64,000 nt of DNA, taken from contig JACCEN010000003.1 of NCBI GenBank assembly GCA_013416435.1, positions 186,001 to 250,000 of the forward strand, in the 5' to 3' direction. The DNA comes from Alcaligenaceae bacterium (GTDB taxonomy: Bacteria > Pseudomonadota > Gammaproteobacteria > Burkholderiales > Burkholderiaceae_B). The number at the start of each line of letters is the position of its first letter. The stretch's first letter is position 1. Both the position numbers and the translations under genes were made by a program. Of this stretch, positions 1 through 9,871 are shown piece after piece. The notes under the pieces are model-generated. The model worked only from the letters and a program-made list of their open reading frames with translations, was not told the DNA's origin and searched no databases.

Positions 1-3000
1 GCCCTGTTCGAAGCCGAGATAGCGTATAAGCCGCCCGGGCGCTTGCGCCTGAACCGCCTCACGATACGCAGCGGGATGGCCGGCTACGTCAGCGTCATCC
101 TGGGGGGCACAGCCATTGTGTCCTGGCTCGCGCTTTGGGTGATATGGTCGCCGGGCATGGCGGCGGGCGTCGTCTTCTTATTCATGCTTCTTTCGCTGTT
201 TCCGATTACCGAAATGGTGACGGCGCTCGCGAATCGGGTGATTACCTGGAATTTCGGCGCTTCCGTCCTGCCGGGCATGGACCTGAGCGCCAACGTGCCG
301 GAACAATATAGAACCGTGGTGGTGGTGCCCACTCTTCTGACCAGCGAAGCCGAACTGTTGGCCCAGATCGAGCAGCTCGAGGTGCATTATCTATCGGGGA
401 GCGGCGGCGACATGGTTTTTGCGCTGCTTACCGATGGCTTGGATGCCGAGACGGAAACGACACCGAACGATACCGCGTTGTTGGCGGCGGGAGCCGCCGC
501 GATTACGAAACTCAATGAAAGGCACGGGTCTGCGGCGGCGGGAAGCCGGTTCCTGCTATTGAACCGGCGTCGGCTCTACAACCCATCTGAAGGGAAGTGG
601 ATGGGCTGGGAGCGGAAGCGCGGCAAATTGCATGAGCTGAACCGTTTGCTGCGCGGAGCGGAAGACACCAGTTATGCGCCCATCCCGCAATTGGCCCAGC
701 GATTGCCGGTCAATGTGCGTTATGTGATTACGCTGGATGCTGATACCCGGCTGCCAAGGGATACCGCTCAGAAGCTCATCGGCAAGATGGCGCATCCGCT
801 GAACCGTCCCCTTTTCGATGCAGCTGCCCAAAGAATCATGGCCGGGCATGCGATTCTCCAGCCGCGGGTGACCCCGTCGCTGCCGTTGCATCCAGATGGC
901 TCCGTATATCAGCGCCTGTTTTCGAGTCCAGGGGGATTGGATCCTTATGCGGCGGCCGTGTCCGACGTCTACCAGGACCTGTTCGGCGAAGGATCCTACA
1001 CGGGAAAGGGAATATACGAGATAGATGCGTTCGAGGCGGCTCTTGCCGGGCGCGTTCCTGAAAACGCCATGCTCAGTCATGATTTGTTCGAGGGCGTATT
1101 CGCCCGGGCTGGCCTGGCTTCGGATGTCGAGGTGGTCGAAGAATTCCCGGCCCGCTACGATGTGGCGGCCAAGCGAACGCATCGATGGACACGCGGGGAT
1201 TGGCAATTGCTCCCCTGGCTGTTTGGGCGGCGCGCGGGCAATCGTGCAGTGCCTTCGGTGGGCAGGGGAAAGATGTTGGATAATCTGCGCCGCTCGGTGC
1301 AGGCGCCGGCCAATTTCCTGGCGTTGGGCGCGGCTTGGATGCTGCCTATGCCGGCCGCCTTTGCGGCGACGGCGCTCATCGTGCTTTGTGCGGTGGTCCC
1401 CGTCATGTTGCCCGCCTTTAGTTCGATGCTATTTCGCCGAAGCAGCGTGTCGTTGCGTGGCCGGATGTCGTTGTTCGCCCAGGATATCTACTTGGCGGGC
1501 GGACAAGTGCTGGTGTCATTCACGTTCTTGGCCGATAGCGCATGGAGGATGTCCGATGCGATTATCCGCACGCTGGTCCGGTTGTACCTCACCCGTCACC
1601 ACTTGCTGGAGTGGACGACGGCAGCGCAGTCCGCGGGTGGCGCGAGGCTGGACATGGGCGGCTTCTACCGCTTGATGTGGCCAAGCGCTTGCCTTGCCGT
1701 GGCGATGGCGGCGGTGCTGCTGCTGGTGGAGTCGGGCTCCTGGCCGCTCGTCTTGCCTTTTACGGCACTTTGGTTGGCTGGCCCAGCCTGCGCCTGGTGG
1801 GTGAGCAGGCCACGGGCGTTGGCATCCGAGTTGATCGTGTCGGCACGGACTGCTGTCGCGTTGCGCCGCAGCGCCCGCCAAACCTGGCGATACTTCGAAG
1901 TCTTCGTGACGGCGGACGACCATATGCTGCCGCCCGACAATTTTCAGGAAACGCCCGATCCCGTTCTGGCCCGGCGTACTTCGCCGACAAATATCGGGCT
2001 GTATCTGCTGTCCACGGTCGCAGCCCACGATTTCGGCTGGGTAGGCATGGAGCGCAGTATCGAGCGGCTGGAAGAGACGCTCGCCACGCTGGGCAAGATG
2101 GAGCGCTTCAAGGGACATTTCTTCAATTGGTACGCCACCGACGACCTTCGGGTTCTGGAGCCGGCTTATGTATCCTCCGTCGATAGCGGGAACCTCGCCG
2201 GTCACTTGATCACCCTGGCCAATGCCTGCGACGGCTGGATCAGCAACTTCGTCAGCCCGAACGTCTGGCAAGGACTGGGAGACAATCTGGCGCTGGCGCG
2301 CGATGCGCTGAGCGGGCTTGCAGTTCCCGGTGGCCGGCGCGTTGAGCAACTTGCCGGGACGCTTGAAGAAATCGAGAGCTTGTTGAAGGAACCGGACCTG
2401 CTTCCTTTATTGCCAGTGCTCAGGAGGTTGACGGACAAGGCGGTTCGGGTGTCCCAGTCGTTTACGTCGGATACGGCGGAGGGGCATGGGGGCGAGGACT
2501 TGGTTTTCTGGACTCATGCCCTGGCGGCGGCCGTGCGGGAATACGGCCAGGAGGCGCAGGCGACCGCGCCTGCAGGCCAGGCGCTGAACGCTCGTCTGCG
2601 GGCCTTGGCGGACGAGGCGCGAGGCATGGCCCTGGACATGGATTTCGCTTTCCTGCTAAACCCCGAGCGAACGCTGCTTTCCATCGGGTACTCGCGTGCC
2701 GACAATACCCTGGATGCCAGTTGCTACGATCTTCTGGCTTCGGAATCGCGCTTGGCCAGCCTGTTCGCCATTGCCAAGGGGGATGCGCCCACGCGGCACT
2801 GGCTGCGGCTAGGACGCACCTCGACACCTGTCGGACGCGGTTCGGCGCTCATTTCGTGGTCGGGCTCGATGTTCGAGTATCTGATGCCTTCATTGATCAT
2901 GCGCGCGCCGGTTGGCAGCCTGCTTGAACAAACCAACCGGCTTGTCGTGCAGCGCCAGCGAAACTATGCGGCCGAGCATGGGATCCCATGGGGTTTTTCC

Positions 3001-6000
3001 GAGTCCGCCTATAACGCTCGCGATATAGAGTTCACATATCAATACTATAACTTCGGCGTGCCTGGCCTCGGATTGAAACGAGGGCTTTCTGAAGACAAGG
3101 TCGTCGCGCCCTATGCAACGGGTTTGGCGGCAATGGTTGATCCCGAGCGCGCGCGTGAAAACTTTGACGGCCTGGCGCGATTGGGCGCCCTGGGCCGCTA
3201 TGGCTTTTACGAGGCGCTCGACTTTACCTCCTCCAGACTCCCGGAGGGGCATTCGCTGGCTATTGTCCGCAGCTTTATGGCGCATCACCAGGGCATGACC
3301 ATTGTGGCCATCGCCAATGCCTTGATGGATGGGCAGATGCGCTCGTGCTTCCATCGGGAGCCCATGATCCAGGCTTGCAACCTGCTGCTGCAAGAGCGCG
3401 TGCCGCGAGATGTCGCCGTGGCCCATCCTCGCGCGGAGGAAGTCAAAGCATCCGCATCGCGGCCCGACGTGGCGTCGTTCGGCATACGCCGATTCGACCG
3501 TCTGCCGGCTGGGCCTCCCCAGACTCATTTGCTGTCCAATGGACGGTATACGGTCATGCTGACCGCCGCCGGCGGAGGCTACAGCCGATGGCGCGACCTT
3601 GCCGTGACGCGCTGGCGCGAGGATGCCACCCGCGATAATTGGGGTTCGTATGTTTTCCTGCGCGATAAGCAGCGCGGCATCGCATGGTCGTCCATGCCGC
3701 AGCCTAATGGGAGCGACAAGCCGCAGGCGCAGGTGGAATTCTCCGAGGACTGGGCGGAGTTCCTGCGCCGCGACGGCTCGCTGACCACGACCACGCAAGT
3801 GCTGGTTTCGGGGGAAGACGATGGAGAAGTGCGCCGTGTGTCGCTGGTGAACAGCGGCCGAGCGGCTCGGGAAATCGAGGTCACGTCGTATGCGGAGCTG
3901 GTGCTGGCGCCGCCGGCATCCGATCGCGCCCACCCGGCGTTCTCGAAGATGTTCATCGTCACGGAGTTCTTGCCGGAATACGGCGCCTTGATCGCAACCA
4001 GGCGCCCTCGTTCGCCGGATGAACCTCGGGTCTGGGCCGCGCATTTCGCCGTCATCGACGGACCACCGGTTGCCCCAGTGCAATACGAAAGCGACCGGGC
4101 GCGGTTCATGGACCGCGCCGACTCATCGACATTGCCCAATGTGGTCGCCCAGGGGCGGCCCTTGTCCAACACGACCGGCACGATTCTCGATCCGGTGTTC
4201 TCGCTCAGGCACAGCGTACGGGTCGCGGCGGGGCAGATGCGGCGGATTTCATTCTGGACGGTTGTAGCGGACACGCGCGCCGCTTTGCTGGATCTCATCG
4301 ACAAGCATCATGACCGGAGTGCGTTCGAGCGAGCCAAGACCCTGGCCTGGACGCAGGCGCAGGTCCAGCTTCGCCACCTGGGCATGCAAGCGGAGGAGGC
4401 GGCGGCATTCCAGCGGCTGGCGGGGCCCTTGCTATACCCGGACTCGCGATTCAGGGCGTCTTCAGCATCCATCGTCCGTGGCGCGGGCAGCCAGTCCTCG
4501 CTGTGGGCCTATGGCATATCTGGGGATTTGCCCATAGTGCTGGTGAAGATCGACGACGTGCATGACATGCCGTTGCTGCATCAGTTATTGCGCGCGCATG
4601 AGTATTGGCGGATGAAAAGACTGGCGGTCGACCTAGTCATCATCAATGAACGCGCGTCCTCATACATACAGGATCTTCAGAACGCCATCGATACCGCTGT
4701 GCGCAGCAGCCAGGCCCGTCCCCGCGTCAAGGACGAGCTGGCGAAGGGGTCGGTCCATACCTTTCGCGCGGACCTGATGACGCTGCAGGGCAGGGAACTG
4801 ATCCAGTCCGTGGCCCGTATCGTCCTGGCGGCTTCCCATGGCCTGGTGGTGGACCAGCTTGCACGTATCGCCGAGGCCTCGCCGAGGCGCAATCTGCCGC
4901 AGCAGCCGGTGGCGGAGTCTTTGATGACGCCGCTGCCTGGCGCATCGGCGCGAAGCGGGCTCGAATTCTTCAATGGGTTCGGTGGCTTTGACGACCGGGG
5001 CAAGGAGTATGTCATGACGCTGCACGGCAGCCTGACCACGCCGGCGCCCTGGATCAATGTCATCGCGAATGCGAAGTTCGGCTTTCAGGTCTCCGGGGAT
5101 GGCAGCGCGTACACATGGTCCGAGAACAGCAGGGAAAACCAGTTGACGCCCTGGTCCAACGATCCCATTGCGGATCCTTCGGGCGAGGTTTTTTATATTC
5201 GGGACGAGGTCAGCGGAGATCTGTGGAGCCCCACGGCGTCGCCCATGCGTAATCCCGCGCCATATATAGCCCGCCATGGGTTCGGTTACAGCTGTTTCCA
5301 GCACCGTCATGGCGATCTTGCCAGCGAACTGCTGCAGTATGTGCCTTTGCATGATCCGATCAAGATATCCCGGCTCACTCTCGTCAACCATTCCAATCAG
5401 TCTCGGAGGCTTTCTGTTACGGCTTATGCCGAATGGGTATTGGGTTTGGCGCGCAGCGCGACCGCGCCGTTTCTGATCACCAGCATAGATGGGGATACAG
5501 GGGCGTTGTTCGCGCGCAATCCATGGAGCCTGGACTTCGGGCGGCGTATCGCGTTTGCGGACATGGCGGGCCGCCAGGCTTCATGGACTGCGGATCGGCG
5601 CGAGTTCCTGGGCGACAATGGCCAGGTCGCCATGCCGGAGGCGCTCGCCGGCGCCGAAGACCTGTCGGGTCGTTGCGGGGCCGCGCTGGACCCGTGCGCG
5701 GCGCTGCAAAGCACCGTTGAACTCGCGCCCGGCAAATCATGCGAGTTGGTTTTCTTTTTGGGGCAATGCGACTCGGAGGCCGAAGCCAGCGCTCTGGTCA
5801 CGCGCTATCGGCAGGCGGATCTCGATCAAGTCCTCGATGACGTCAAGGCGCACTGGGCCGGCGTGCTCGGAACCATCCAGGTCAAGACACCGGATCGAGC
5901 CATGGACATTCTTTTGAACGGTTGGCTGCTTTATCAGACCATCGCATGCCGGCTCTGGGCGAGATCGGCCTTCTATCAGGCCAGCGGCGCATATGGGTTC

Positions 6001-7362
6001 CGGGACCAGTTGCAAGACAGCATGTCGCTCATGTTCGCCATGCCGGAGTTGGCCCGCAAGCAGTTGCTGCGCGCCGCTTCACGCCAGTTTGCAGAGGGGG
6101 ACGTGCAGCACTGGTGGCTTCCTCAATCGGGGCAGGGCGTAAGAACCCGGATTTCGGATGATCGGGTCTGGCTGGCTTTTGCCGCGGCCAATTATGTGGA
6201 GCGTAGCAGTGAAGAGGCCGTGCTGGATGAGCAGGTGGGCTTTCTGGAAGGGCCGGTCCTGGGCAGCGAAGAGCATGACGCCTTTTTCCAGCCATCGCGC
6301 TCTGAAGAACGGGCAACATTGTTCGAGCACTGTGCCCGTGGCCTGGATCAATGCATGGCCTTGACTGGGATACATGGCTTGCCGCTCATTGGCACCGGCG
6401 ACTGGAACGACGGCATGAGCAGGGTGGGGCAGGAGGGCCGCGGCGAGAGTGTATGGCTGGGTTGGCTATTCATCCGCAGCGTGGAGATGTTCGAGCCTTT
6501 TTCCCGCGCGCGTGATCCGGAACGCGCTTCCCGCTGGAGCGGGCATGCCGACCGAGTGCGCGCGGCCATCGAGACCCATGCCTGGGATGGCGAGTGGTAT
6601 CGGCGCGCGACCTTCGATGACGGTACCTGGCTGGGTTCGCGCGACAGCCAGGAATGCAAAATAGACTCCATTGCGCAATCATGGGCGGTGCTTTCAGGCG
6701 TCGCGCAACCCGAGCGGGCCGCCTTGGCGATGGCCAGCTTGGAAAGGCACTTGCTGCGCCGGGAAGATGGGCTGGCGTTGCTGTTTACACCGCCCTTTGA
6801 TGAAATATCCCATGATCCCGGTTACATCAAAGGATATCCGCCCGGATTGCGCGAGAATGGCGGGCAGTATACGCATGCGGCATTATGGGCGGTCCTGGCC
6901 TATGCGAAGCTGAAAGAAGGAGACAAGGCGGCTGAACTCTTCGCCTTGCTCAATCCCGTTAATCATGCGCGTACGGTCGAAGATGCCCGACGCTACAAGG
7001 TCGAGCCCTATGTGGTGGCAGCCGATGTGTATTCAGTGCCTCCGCACGTCGGGCGCGGAGGCTGGACTTGGTACACGGGCTCGGCGGGTTGGATGTATCG
7101 TGCAGGGATCGAAGGGATTCTGGGTATGCAGCGAGACGGCGGGTTCATTTCCGTGAACCCGTGCATACCGGTCAAGTGGCCGGGTTTCGAAGTGGCCTTG
7201 ACAATGGGCGACAGTCATTATGAGATCCGGGTGGACAACGCGTCGAAGCGTGGCTCGGGCGTGACAAAGGCGGTCATGGACGAGGTCGCGCTCGAATGCC
7301 CAGGCGGAAAGATACGGCTGCCGTTGGACGGGCAGCGGCACACGGTGCTTGTCATTCTTTGA
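1..7362 (+). CDS. ndvB: Cyclic beta-1,2-glucan synthase, 5'-truncated by window
   Basis: Very large membrane enzyme that builds, elongates and cyclises beta-1,2-glucan for the periplasm. The frame is open from base 1, so the TTG at 43 is probably not the true start; family members have roughly 2800 residues and about 2450 are present. Visible are hydrophobic segments near the start and around nt 1320-1420 and 1680-1800, and a family 84 glycosyltransferase domain with the D-A-D-T-R-L-P motif near nt 735 and an R-W-T-R-G-D-W-Q motif near nt 1185. A central glycoamylase-like block has F-S-E-S-A-Y near nt 2995. The C-terminal GH94 phosphorylase-like domain has G-D-W-N-D-G-M at about nt 6391-6411. 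The family assignment is secure. Whether the protein is complete upstream cannot be seen. Confidence 0.93.
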   Translation, partial: ALFEAEIAYKPPGRLRLNRLTIRSGMAGYVSVILGGTAIVSWLALWVIWSPGMAAGVVFLFMLLSLFPITEMVTALANRVITWNFGASVLPGMDLSANVPEQYRTVVVVPTLLTSEAELLAQIEQLEVHYLSGSGGDMVFALLTDGLDAETETTPNDTALLAAGAAAITKLNERHGSAAAGSRFLLLNRRRLYNPSEGKWMGWERKRGKLHELNRLLRGAEDTSYAPIPQLAQRLPVNVRYVITLDADTRLPRDTAQKLIGKMAHPLNRPLFDAAAQRIMAGHAILQPRVTPSLPLHPDGSVYQRLFSSPGGLDPYAAAVSDVYQDLFGEGSYTGKGIYEIDAFEAALAGRVPENAMLSHDLFEGVFARAGLASDVEVVEEFPARYDVAAKRTHRWTRGDWQLLPWLFGRRAGNRAVPSVGRGKMLDNLRRSVQAPANFLALGAAWMLPMPAAFAATALIVLCAVVPVMLPAFSSMLFRRSSVSLRGRMSLFAQDIYLAGGQVLVSFTFLADSAWRMSDAIIRTLVRLYLTRHHLLEWTTAAQSAGGARLDMGGFYRLMWPSACLAVAMAAVLLLVESGSWPLVLPFTALWLAGPACAWWVSRPRALASELIVSARTAVALRRSARQTWRYFEVFVTADDHMLPPDNFQETPDPVLARRTSPTNIGLYLLSTVAAHDFGWVGMERSIERLEETLATLGKMERFKGHFFNWYATDDLRVLEPAYVSSVDSGNLAGHLITLANACDGWISNFVSPNVWQGLGDNLALARDALSGLAVPGGRRVEQLAGTLEEIESLLKEPDLLPLLPVLRRLTDKAVRVSQSFTSDTAEGHGGEDLVFWTHALAAAVREYGQEAQATAPAGQALNARLRALADEARGMALDMDFAFLLNPERTLLSIGYSRADNTLDASCYDLLASESRLASLFAIAKGDAPTRHWLRLGRTSTPVGRGSALISWSGSMFEYLMPSLIMRAPVGSLLEQTNRLVVQRQRNYAAEHGIPWGFSESAYNARDIEFTYQYYNFGVPGLGLKRGLSEDKVVAPYATGLAAMVDPERARENFDGLARLGALGRYGFYEALDFTSSRLPEGHSLAIVRSFMAHHQGMTIVAIANALMDGQMRSCFHREPMIQACNLLLQERVPRDVAVAHPRAEEVKASASRPDVASFGIRRFDRLPAGPPQTHLLSNGRYTVMLTAAGGGYSRWRDLAVTRWREDATRDNWGSYVFLRDKQRGIAWSSMPQPNGSDKPQAQVEFSEDWAEFLRRDGSLTTTTQVLVSGEDDGEVRRVSLVNSGRAAREIEVTSYAELVLAPPASDRAHPAFSKMFIVTEFLPEYGALIATRRPRSPDEPRVWAAHFAVIDGPPVAPVQYESDRARFMDRADSSTLPNVVAQGRPLSNTTGTILDPVFSLRHSVRVAAGQMRRISFWTVVADTRAALLDLIDKHHDRSAFERAKTLAWTQAQVQLRHLGMQAEEAAAFQRLAGPLLYPDSRFRASSASIVRGAGSQSSLWAYGISGDLPIVLVKIDDVHDMPLLHQLLRAHEYWRMKRLAVDLVIINERASSYIQDLQNAIDTAVRSSQARPRVKDELAKGSVHTFRADLMTLQGRELIQSVARIVLAASHGLVVDQLARIAEASPRRNLPQQPVAESLMTPLPGASARSGLEFFNGFGGFDDRGKEYVMTLHGSLTTPAPWINVIANAKFGFQVSGDGSAYTWSENSRENQLTPWSNDPIADPSGEVFYIRDEVSGDLWSPTASPMRNPAPYIARHGFGYSCFQHRHGDLASELLQYVPLHDPIKISRLTLVNHSNQSRRLSVTAYAEWVLGLARSATAPFLITSIDGDTGALFARNPWSLDFGRRIAFADMAGRQASWTADRREFLGDNGQVAMPEALAGAEDLSGRCGAALDPCAALQSTVELAPGKSCELVFFLGQCDSEAEASALVTRYRQADLDQVLDDVKAHWAGVLGTIQVKTPDRAMDILLNGWLLYQTIACRLWARSAFYQASGAYGFRDQLQDSMSLMFAMPELARKQLLRAASRQFAEGDVQHWWLPQSGQGVRTRISDDRVWLAFAAANYVERSSEEAVLDEQVGFLEGPVLGSEEHDAFFQPSRSEERATLFEHCARGLDQCMALTGIHGLPLIGTGDWNDGMSRVGQEGRGESVWLGWLFIRSVEMFEPFSRARDPERASRWSGHADRVRAAIETHAWDGEWYRRATFDDGTWLGSRDSQECKIDSIAQSWAVLSGVAQPERAALAMASLERHLLRREDGLALLFTPPFDEISHDPGYIKGYPPGLRENGGQYTHAALWAVLAYAKLKEGDKAAELFALLNPVNHARTVEDARRYKVEPYVVAADVYSVPPHVGRGGWTWYTGSAGWMYRAGIEGILGMQRDGGFISVNPCIPVKWPGFEVALTMGDSHYEIRVDNASKRGSGVTKAVMDEVALECPGGKIRLPLDGQRHTVLVIL

Positions 7363-7380
7363 ATGTTTGCGCAGCGCCAA

Positions 7381-7501
7381 GCGGTCAAACCCCGTACAGG
7401 GTCTGACCGCTTCTTCATCTTGGCTGGGGTCAGACCCTATAGGGCCTGACCCCGTTCTTTCCCTTTCGCCCGGGGTCGGACCCCGAATGGGGTCCGACCC
7501 C
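7381..7501. repeat. Three copies of dispersed GGGGTCAGACCCC palindrome
   Basis: Three imperfect palindromes lie at 7381-7410, 7426-7453 and 7472-7501. Each has two inverted arms of the GGGGTCAGACCCC type separated by 3-5 bases; the arms diverge between copies (GCGGTCAAACCCC, GGGGTCGGACCCC). They fill the gap between the convergent glucan synthase and RpiR genes. The same element recurs at five other intergenic places in this window. Confidence 0.85.
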
Positions 7502-7514
7502 TCAACCCCCAGCC

Positions 7515-8396
7515 TCATTCCAGATAAACGTCGAAATCCCTGAGCTGGGCTTCGCTTCGCCTGATTTCCTCCAGGCTGGCGGCGCCGCCGTCGGCAACCA
7601 GCAGGGCCACCAGCATCTGGGCGACGGAAAGAGCGGGCACGACGGAGGGAAAGAGCGATGGCGTGGTGTTGGCGACCACGATCAGCGCATCGGCGTGGGA
7701 AGCGATAGGCGACACCACGCTGTCGGTGACGGCGATCACTTTCAGGCCGCGTTCCCGAGCGAAGCGCACCGCCGCCACCGAATCCCTGGCATAGGGCTCA
7801 TAACTGAATATGATGAGCGCGTCTTCCTGCCGCGAGCGGCGCAGCTCGTCGGCGAATATGCCGCCGACGCCTGAAAGCAGCGTGGTGTTGCGCATGAACA
7901 TGCCGCAGGCATAGTTGAAGTAGAACGCCGCCGGAAACAGGCTGCGCAGGCCTACGGTGTAAATGTGGCGCGCCTGTGAAAGCAGGTCGCGCGCGGTCGT
8001 CAGTGCCTTCATGGTATCGGGTGCCGTCATGCCGCGCAGGCTGCCGGTATCGGCCTCGACGAGTTCCGCCAGCAGGCGCTCCGAGCCGTCGCCACCGTGC
8101 TGCTGCAGCGCCGTGGCGCGTTCGCTGAAAGACCCGGTGCCCTGCGCAAGCCATCCGCGATAGACGCTGCGCAATTGCTCGTAGCCCTCGAAACCGAGCT
8201 GGCGGGCAAGTCGATGCATGGCGCTCGCCTGCAGGCCGGCCTCTGAGGCCACTGTGCGCATGGAGTTCAACGCGATGGCTCGCGGGTTGTCGATCGCATA
8301 GCGCGCAGCCCGCTGCAGCGTTGGCGATAACTGGTTGAACTGCTCTTTGATGAGCCTGTCGACCGCAAGCTTGTCCATCGATTCTCCCGCCGGCAT
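7515..8396 (-). CDS. MurR/RpiR family transcriptional regulator
   Basis: 293-residue DNA-binding regulator. Residues about 5-80 form the RpiR helix-turn-helix domain (I-K-E-Q-F-N-Q-L-S-P-T-L-Q-R-A-A-R-Y at the start). Residues about 125-265 form a SIS sugar-isomerase-type domain that normally senses a phosphosugar or related ligand. It lies 9 bases after the aminotransferase gene on the same strand, so the two are probably co-transcribed. By position it is likely to control that gene and the divergent Bug/M81 pair. The ligand is unknown. Confidence 0.88.
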   Translation of the reverse strand: MPAGESMDKLAVDRLIKEQFNQLSPTLQRAARYAIDNPRAIALNSMRTVASEAGLQASAMHRLARQLGFEGYEQLRSVYRGWLAQGTGSFSERATALQQHGGDGSERLLAELVEADTGSLRGMTAPDTMKALTTARDLLSQARHIYTVGLRSLFPAAFYFNYACGMFMRNTTLLSGVGGIFADELRRSRQEDALIIFSYEPYARDSVAAVRFARERGLKVIAVTDSVVSPIASHADALIVVANTTPSLFPSVVPALSVAQMLVALLVADGGAASLEEIRRSEAQLRDFDVYLE

Positions 8397-8405
8397 TCAA
8401 GAACG

Positions 8406-9746
8406 CTATTGTAGGCCGCCCGCCGACTCGATCGCCGCATCGACGGCGGCGGCAAGGGTATCGACCGCCGCCTCCAGTTCCGCCTGCGTGGTGAGGAAGG
8501 GGGGCGCCAGCAGAACGTGATCGCCCCGCACGCCGTCTATGGTACCGCCCCCGGGATAGCACGCCAGGCCGCGCGCCAGCGCTTCCTGCTTGATGCGCGC
8601 ATGCAGGCGTGCGCCGGGCTCGAACGGCGTATCCGGCTCGCGTTGCGCCACCAGTTCGATAGCTTGGAAAAGGCCGCGCCCGCGTATGTCGCCGACATGA
8701 GGATGGTCGCCGAACCGTTCATTGAGCAAGCGGTTCAGGTATTCGCCCAGCTGTGCCGAACGGCTTGCCAGGCCGTCCCGTTCGATGATGTTCTGGACGG
8801 CCAGGGCGGCTGCGCAGGCGACGGGATGCCCGATATAAGTGTGGCCGTGCTGGAAAGCGCCCGAGCCCGAGACGATCGCATCCACGACCTTTTCCTGGGC
8901 CATGACCGCTGCAATGGGCTGGTAACCGCCTCCCAGTCCTTTCGCCAGGCAGAGCAGGTCGGGTTCCACGTCCTCCCGTGAGAAAGCATGGTAGGAACCT
9001 GTGCGGCCCAGCCCGCACATGACTTCGTCCAGGATCAGTAGCACGCCGTAGCGGTCGCATACGCCGCGGATCTTCTCGAAGTAGCCGGGCACCGCGCAGA
9101 CCGCTCCGGCAGTAGCGCCCACCACCGTTTCCGCAATGAAGGCGCTGACGGTCTCCGGGCCCAGGGCGAGAATGGCATGTTCAAGTTCCTGGGCAAGCCG
9201 CGTTCCGTACGCATCGTCGGTTTCGCCCTCAAGGCGGTAGTGACGCGCAAAGCAAGGCGAAACGTGGTGGCTTTCCACGAGCAGGGGTTGGTAGAGCGCC
9301 CGCCGGCCCTGATGGCCGCCGATGGCCAGCGCGCCCAGCGTGTTGCCATGGTAGCTCTGCATCCGCCCTATGGTGTGACGGCGGGTGCGTTCGCCGCGCT
9401 CGACATGATATTGACGCGCCATTTTCAATGCCGTCTCGACGGCTTCAGACCCGCTGGACAGGAAGTAGACATGGCGCAGGCCCGGGGGGGATTGCCTGGC
9501 CAAGGTCTCGGCCAAGTGTTCCGCGGGTTCCGAGCTGAAGAAGCTGGTGTGCGCATACTCGAGCTTGCGCAGTTGCCCGATCATGGCGTCGATGACTTCG
9601 GGGTGTCCGTGTCCCAGGCATGATACCGCCGCGCCGCCTGATCCATCGTAATAGCGTCGTCCCGACGCATCGATCAGAAAATTAGATTGCCCTTGCATTG
9701 CGATCTTCGGCGGGGTCAAAGGGTTGCGATGAAAAATATGCGTCAT
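8406..9746 (-). CDS. Class III PLP-dependent aminotransferase
   Basis: 446-residue aminotransferase of the class III (omega-aminotransferase) family. It contains the pyridoxal-phosphate aspartate motif L-I-L-D-E-V-M-C-G-L-G-R-T-G and, about 40 residues later, the Schiff-base lysine (near residue 269) in L-A-K-G-L-G-G-G-Y. The length and the G-S-G-G-A-A-V-S-C-L-G-H-G-H-P start are typical. It precedes an rpiR gene and is divergent from a Bug binding protein and an M81 peptidase, which suggests catabolism of an imported amine or amino acid. The substrate cannot be told from sequence. Confidence 0.88.
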   Translation of the reverse strand: MTHIFHRNPLTPPKIAMQGQSNFLIDASGRRYYDGSGGAAVSCLGHGHPEVIDAMIGQLRKLEYAHTSFFSSEPAEHLAETLARQSPPGLRHVYFLSSGSEAVETALKMARQYHVERGERTRRHTIGRMQSYHGNTLGALAIGGHQGRRALYQPLLVESHHVSPCFARHYRLEGETDDAYGTRLAQELEHAILALGPETVSAFIAETVVGATAGAVCAVPGYFEKIRGVCDRYGVLLILDEVMCGLGRTGSYHAFSREDVEPDLLCLAKGLGGGYQPIAAVMAQEKVVDAIVSGSGAFQHGHTYIGHPVACAAALAVQNIIERDGLASRSAQLGEYLNRLLNERFGDHPHVGDIRGRGLFQAIELVAQREPDTPFEPGARLHARIKQEALARGLACYPGGGTIDGVRGDHVLLAPPFLTTQAELEAAVDTLAAAVDAAIESAGGLQ

Positions 9747-9786
9747 GTGGAATTCCGGCGGTGTTGACTTGGCGATCAGAAAATCG

Positions 9787-9828
9787 GATCATATGTTCCA
9801 TGATATCAAAATATAGATCAAATGTTCA
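9787..9828. promoter_or_regulatory. Possible operator: repeated GATCAWATGTTC motif
   Basis: GATCATATGTTCC at 9787-9799 and GATCAAATGTTCA at 9816-9828 are direct repeats spaced 29 bases start to start. They lie in the 125-base gap between the divergent aminotransferase and Bug genes. The first copy sits within GGATCATATGTTCC, a near-palindrome. The spacing, close to three helical turns, suits a dimeric regulator; the adjacent RpiR protein is the obvious candidate. This is inference from position and symmetry only. Confidence 0.35.
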
Positions 9829-9871
9829 CTTCCGTCCCATGCCATTATTTCCAACCAGAGGGGGCAACACC

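Noticed and set aside
7381-7501. Palindrome cluster as a CRISPR array
   Set aside because: Copies are not evenly spaced, the units are palindromic with 3-5 base centres, and there are no cas genes.
9698-9871. 58-residue N-terminal extension of the first Bug protein
   Set aside because: The extension crosses the divergent promoter region and precedes a proper signal peptide that begins at 9872.
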